The notes below the pieces were generated by a model. That model searched no databases. It was not told the origin of the DNA and saw only the letters and a program-made list of their open reading frames with translations. Position numbers and translations under genes: made by a program. A stretch of DNA of 7,277 nt from Bacillota bacterium (lineage in GTDB: Bacteria; Bacillota; Clostridia; Lachnospirales; Lachnospiraceae), in contig JAFACO010000130.1 of the NCBI GenBank assembly GCA_023425485.1, positions 1-7,277 on the forward strand, written 5' to 3'. Every line of letters starts with the position of its first letter. Position 1 is the first letter of the stretch. Below are positions 5,343-7,277 of this stretch, piece by piece.

Positions 5343-5510
5343 CAGAACCAAGCTCAAAAACCAGTGGTTTCCTTGCTGTTTGGCTCTCGCCAAACTAGGA
5401 TATTTCATAAATTATCCTTAGTAAGCAAGCTTTCACGGCTAATTTATGAAACATTCTGATTGGTTCTTAGCAGTTACAAATAAAGGCTTACTCGCCAAGA
5501 AAGGTAAGGT
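5343..5510 (+). ncRNA. Candidate cis-regulatory structured RNA upstream of dapL
   Basis: This gene-free spacer is unusually rich in pairing. AGAACCAA (5344-5351) and TTGGTTCT (5460-5467) can close an outer stem. Inside are CTTGC/GCAAG (5372-5376 with 5425-5429), enclosing the GTTTGGC-TCTC-GCCAAAC hairpin (5378-5395) and an AGGATA/TATCCT hairpin (5397-5418). A perfect 12-bp pairing TTTCATAAATTA/TAATTTATGAAA (5403-5414 with 5440-5451) competes with that last hairpin. Downstream, CTTAC (5487-5491) can pair with GTAAG (5504-5508) at the dapL ribosome site, while GCTTACT (5486-5492) can instead pair with AGTAAGC (5420-5426) in the upstream domain. This looks like a switch, but I recognise no known riboswitch class. 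A small repeat element is the main alternative. There is no covariation evidence. Confidence 0.45.
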
Positions 5511-5515
5511 TATCT

Positions 5516-6730
5516 ATGTTTAAAATTAATGAGAATTACTTGAAGTTACCAGGAAGTTATCTGTTCTCTACCATAGGAAAAAAGGTGAAAGAATTCAGTG
5601 CAGCTAACCCTGATAAGAAAATTATACGTCTTGGTATTGGAGATGTAACCCTTCCGCTTGTGCCAGCTGTTATATCAGCACTTCACTCATCTGTTGATGA
5701 AATGGCTTTAAAAGAAACCTTCAAAGGTTATGCACCTGATCTTGGCTATGAATTCTTACGTCAGGCGATTGCGGAACAAGATTACAAATCCCGTGGCGTA
5801 ACAATTGCCATTGATGAAATATTCGTAAGTGATGGAGCAAAAAGTGATTCTGCCAATATACAGGAAATCTTCGGGGAAGATAATAAAATTGCGGTATGTG
5901 ACCCGGTATATCCTGTTTATGTAGATTCTAATGTAATGGCAGGAAGAACTGGTACTTATAATCCGGAAACAGGTAAATGGAGTAATGTAATTTACATGCC
6001 CTGTACCAAGGAGAATCAGTTTGCACCTGAACTGCCAGAGGAAACACCGGATTTAATCTACTTATGTTTCCCCAATAATCCTACTGGTTCAACTATTTCA
6101 AAGGATGCTTTACAAAAATGGGTGGATTATGCAAACAAAGTTGGCGCAGTAATTATCTATGATGCTGCATACGAAGCATACATTAGTGAAGAAGATGTAC
6201 CTCATACGATTTATGAATGTGAGGGAGCAAAAACCTGCGCGATTGAGCTTCGCAGCTATTCAAAGAATGCTGGCTTTACAGGTACAAGACTTGGTTTTAC
6301 CGTAATTCCCAAGGAACTTAAATGCGGAGATGTATCCTTAAATAGTCTTTGGGCAAGACGTCATGGCACCAAGTTTAATGGTGCACCTTACATCATTCAG
6401 GCCGCCGGTGCTGCGATTTATACAGAAGAAGGCAGAAAACAGACAAAAGAGCAAATTGCTTATTATATGAACAATGCCAGATTAATCAGAGAAGGCTTGC
6501 AAAGTGCAGGATTTACAGTATCAGGCGGTGTTAATGCCCCTTATATCTGGATGGAGACACCAAAGGGAATGACCTCCTGGGATTTCTTTGATCACTTATT
6601 AGAAAAAGTAAATGTTGTCGGAACACCTGGTTCAGGCTTTGGACCAAGCGGTGAAGGGTATTTTAGATTAACCTCCTTTGGAAGTTATGAGAGTACGCTT
6701 GAAGCAATTGAGAGAATTAAAAAGATGTAA
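5516..6730 (+). CDS. dapL: LL-diaminopimelate aminotransferase
   Basis: This 404-residue, PLP-dependent class I/II aminotransferase converts tetrahydrodipicolinate plus glutamate into LL-diaminopimelate in one step, replacing the DapC/D/E succinylase or acetylase steps. The start MFKINENYLKLPGSYLFSTI is the family hallmark. Other signatures are RLGIGDVTLPL (38-48), FKGYAPDLGYEFLR (69-82), VSDGAKSD (104-111), FPNNPTG (185-191), YDAAYEAY (215-222, cofactor-contacting D216), the Schiff-base lysine K250 in RSYSKNAGFTGTRLGF (246-261) and substrate-carboxylate R384 in YFRLTSFG. Its product is the substrate of DapF just upstream. The ribosome site is modest (AAGG at 5501-5504 and 5506-5509) and lies in a possible hairpin (CTTAC/GTAAG), which suggests translational control by the structured spacer. 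No independent promoter is evident. Confidence 0.97.
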   Translation: MFKINENYLKLPGSYLFSTIGKKVKEFSAANPDKKIIRLGIGDVTLPLVPAVISALHSSVDEMALKETFKGYAPDLGYEFLRQAIAEQDYKSRGVTIAIDEIFVSDGAKSDSANIQEIFGEDNKIAVCDPVYPVYVDSNVMAGRTGTYNPETGKWSNVIYMPCTKENQFAPELPEETPDLIYLCFPNNPTGSTISKDALQKWVDYANKVGAVIIYDAAYEAYISEEDVPHTIYECEGAKTCAIELRSYSKNAGFTGTRLGFTVIPKELKCGDVSLNSLWARRHGTKFNGAPYIIQAAGAAIYTEEGRKQTKEQIAYYMNNARLIREGLQSAGFTVSGGVNAPYIWMETPKGMTSWDFFDHLLEKVNVVGTPGSGFGPSGEGYFRLTSFGSYESTLEAIERIKKM

Positions 6731-6739
6731 GAAGAGTGT

Positions 6740-6813
6740 GAAGAAAAATTCTAAGGTTATAGTACACCGCCTAAGAAATTCTTCCAAGAGTTGTTGTACC
6801 GCTGGAGTCGGTA
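6740..6813 (+). other. dapL to HMA-gene spacer with weak hairpins
   Basis: GAAGAA/TTCTTC (6740-6745 with 6779-6784) encloses TTCT/AGAA in a long interrupted hairpin without a T tail. TACCG-N7-CGGTA (6797-6813) is a small dyad ending 4 bases before the AGGAG of the next gene. There is no good terminator, so the small gene may be read from dapL. The CGGTA dyad might influence translation or bind a metal regulator, but either role is speculation. Confidence 0.35.
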
Positions 6814-6828
6814 GAATAGGAGTAAAAA

Positions 6829-7056
6829 ATGAAAAAAATAATGGAAATATCAGGTATGAGCTGTGGTCATTGCCAAGCAAGAGTAGAAAAAGTTCTAAAT
6901 GAACTTGATGGTGTTCAAGCAAAGGTTGATTTAAAAAAGAATATAGCAGTAGTTCAATTATCAAAAGAAGTTTCAGATGATGTTTTAAAAGCTACTGTTA
7001 CCGAAGCTGGTTACGAAGTTGGTGCAATTTCCGTGAAAAAGGGATTATTTTCATAA
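6829..7056 (+). CDS. Heavy-metal-associated (HMA) domain protein, CopZ-like metallochaperone
   Basis: This 75-residue protein is a single HMA domain, the length of bacterial copper chaperones. The metal motif GMSCGHC (9-15) supplies C12 and C15 as ligands. The remaining pattern, VEKVLNELDGV and VTEAGYEVGAI, follows the family's beta-alpha-beta-beta-alpha-beta ferredoxin-like fold. Such proteins carry Cu(I) in the cytoplasm to P-type ATPases or regulators. Nothing in the window encodes such a partner, so metal identity is unproven and I do not give a gene symbol. The ATG at 6829 has AGGAG (6818-6822) at 6 bases. A second in-frame ATG at 6841 is less well placed. It follows dapL by 98 bases and is closed by a strong terminator. 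Confidence 0.92.
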   Translation: MKKIMEISGMSCGHCQARVEKVLNELDGVQAKVDLKKNIAVVQLSKEVSDDVLKATVTEAGYEVGAISVKKGLFS

Positions 7057-7077
7057 AAAATATAATAGGATAATAGG

Positions 7078-7131
7078 TAGAGTATCTGATTGTTTTTTCT
7101 AAAATCGGATACTCTATTTTTATTATATTTT
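7078..7131 (+). terminator. Strong intrinsic terminator after the HMA gene
   Basis: TAGAGTATCTGATT (7078-7091) pairs with AATCGGATACTCTA (7103-7116) in a 14-bp stem with one T-G wobble and an 11-base loop. The tail TTTTTATTATATTTT follows directly. It closes the transcript carrying the HMA gene and probably dapL. Confidence 0.92.
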
Positions 7132-7224
7132 ATCTATGCAAATTTTTGTTCTGTACTATGTCAAAGTGCGTTGTATAGTAGCAAATCAAGTTTATGACTA
7201 AATTGTTACATGTTTTTTAAGGTT

Positions 7225-7257
7225 TATTTAATCATTTGGATTGCGATTGATTAAATA
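7225..7257. promoter_or_regulatory. Inverted repeat overlapping a promoter, candidate operator
   Basis: TATTTAATCA (7225-7234) and TGATTAAATA (7248-7257) are perfect 10-bp inverted repeats with a 13-base spacer. The right arm overlaps the -35 box of the promoter at 7247-7275, a position suited to repression of the next gene to the right. As RNA it would not be transcribed from that promoter, so a protein site is the better reading. Confidence 0.5.
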
Positions 7258-7275
7258 TGACTAAGATGATATACT
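7247..7275 (+). promoter_or_regulatory. Candidate promoter for a gene beyond the right edge
   Basis: TTGATT (7247-7252; four of six) and TATACT (7270-7275; five of six) are separated by exactly 17 bases. No gene start is visible before the window ends. It lies downstream of the strong terminator at 7078-7131, where a new transcription unit is expected. Confidence 0.5.
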
Positions 7276-7277
7276 AA

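Noticed and set aside
5343..5510. Lysine riboswitch or T-box in the dapL leader
   Set aside because: Their conserved cores are not visible, and the T-box AGGGTGGNACCGCG sequence is absent. A covariance-model scan would settle it.
6791..6817. Promoter before the HMA gene (TTGTTG with TAGAAT)
   Set aside because: The spacer is only 15 bases, the -35 is poor, and transcription would start at or after the Shine-Dalgarno site.
6668..6964. Open frames on both strands across the dapL 3' end (minus 6668-6964, plus 6678-6902)
   Set aside because: They overlap dapL and the HMA gene in other frames, have low-complexity composition and no ribosome site. They are shadows.
7154..7180. TACTAT/ATAGTA inverted repeat with a TATAGT box
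   Set aside because: Only 6-bp arms and no acceptable -35, so not distinguishable from chance.

Overview
The window is AT-rich Firmicutes DNA with strong GGAGG-type Shine-Dalgarno sites, near-consensus sigma-A promoters and intrinsic terminators. The gene set is a class I glutamine synthetase followed by an ANTAR-domain regulator, then dapF and dapL (the diaminopimelate aminotransferase route to lysine and cell wall). This points to a Clostridia genome, most likely Lachnospiraceae (clostridial cluster XIVa). That assignment is inference from protein character, not from a database match. I see no insertion sequence, phage gene, CRISPR array, tRNA or rRNA.

Layout. (1) 1-461, minus strand: 5' part of a TetR-family regulator that runs off the left edge. 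(2) 462-789: divergent control region. The tetR promoter is a perfect consensus (TTGACA-17-TATAAT) covered by a 38-bp dyad, and the alcohol dehydrogenase promoter (TTGACA-16-TATAAT) faces the other way. A 12-bp dyad occurs in the tetR promoter and, in near-identical form, upstream of the dehydrogenase promoter. (3) 790-1911: iron-dependent alcohol dehydrogenase. (4) 1912-2223: glnA control region with two candidate promoters and a stem-loop-rich leader. (5) 2224-4151: glnA and an ANTAR regulator with a degenerate receiver domain, closed by a strong terminator. (6) 4238-4417: dapF promoter and two strong stem-loops. (7) 4418-5251: dapF. (8) 5252-5515: a highly structured spacer with several mutually exclusive pairings reaching the dapL ribosome site. 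(9) 5516-6730: dapL. (10) 6829-7056: a small CopZ-like metal-binding protein, then a strong terminator. (11) 7122-7277: no gene, but an inverted repeat overlapping a candidate promoter at the right edge.

How the genes work together. GlnA makes glutamine, and the ANTAR protein encoded 47 bases downstream is the expected RNA-binding antiterminator for nitrogen genes, with the glnA leader an obvious candidate target. DapL makes LL-diaminopimelate directly from tetrahydrodipicolinate using glutamate, and DapF epimerises it to meso-diaminopimelate, so the pair covers the last two steps before lysine and peptidoglycan. The TetR/alcohol dehydrogenase pair looks like an independent, inducible divergent unit.

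Best candidate for something undescribed: the dapF-dapL spacer (about 5343-5510), which folds like a switching cis-regulatory RNA and matches no riboswitch class I could recognise by eye. Second is the tetR/dehydrogenase operator arrangement. Third is the glnA leader, where a hairpin lies exactly between the -35 and -10 boxes.
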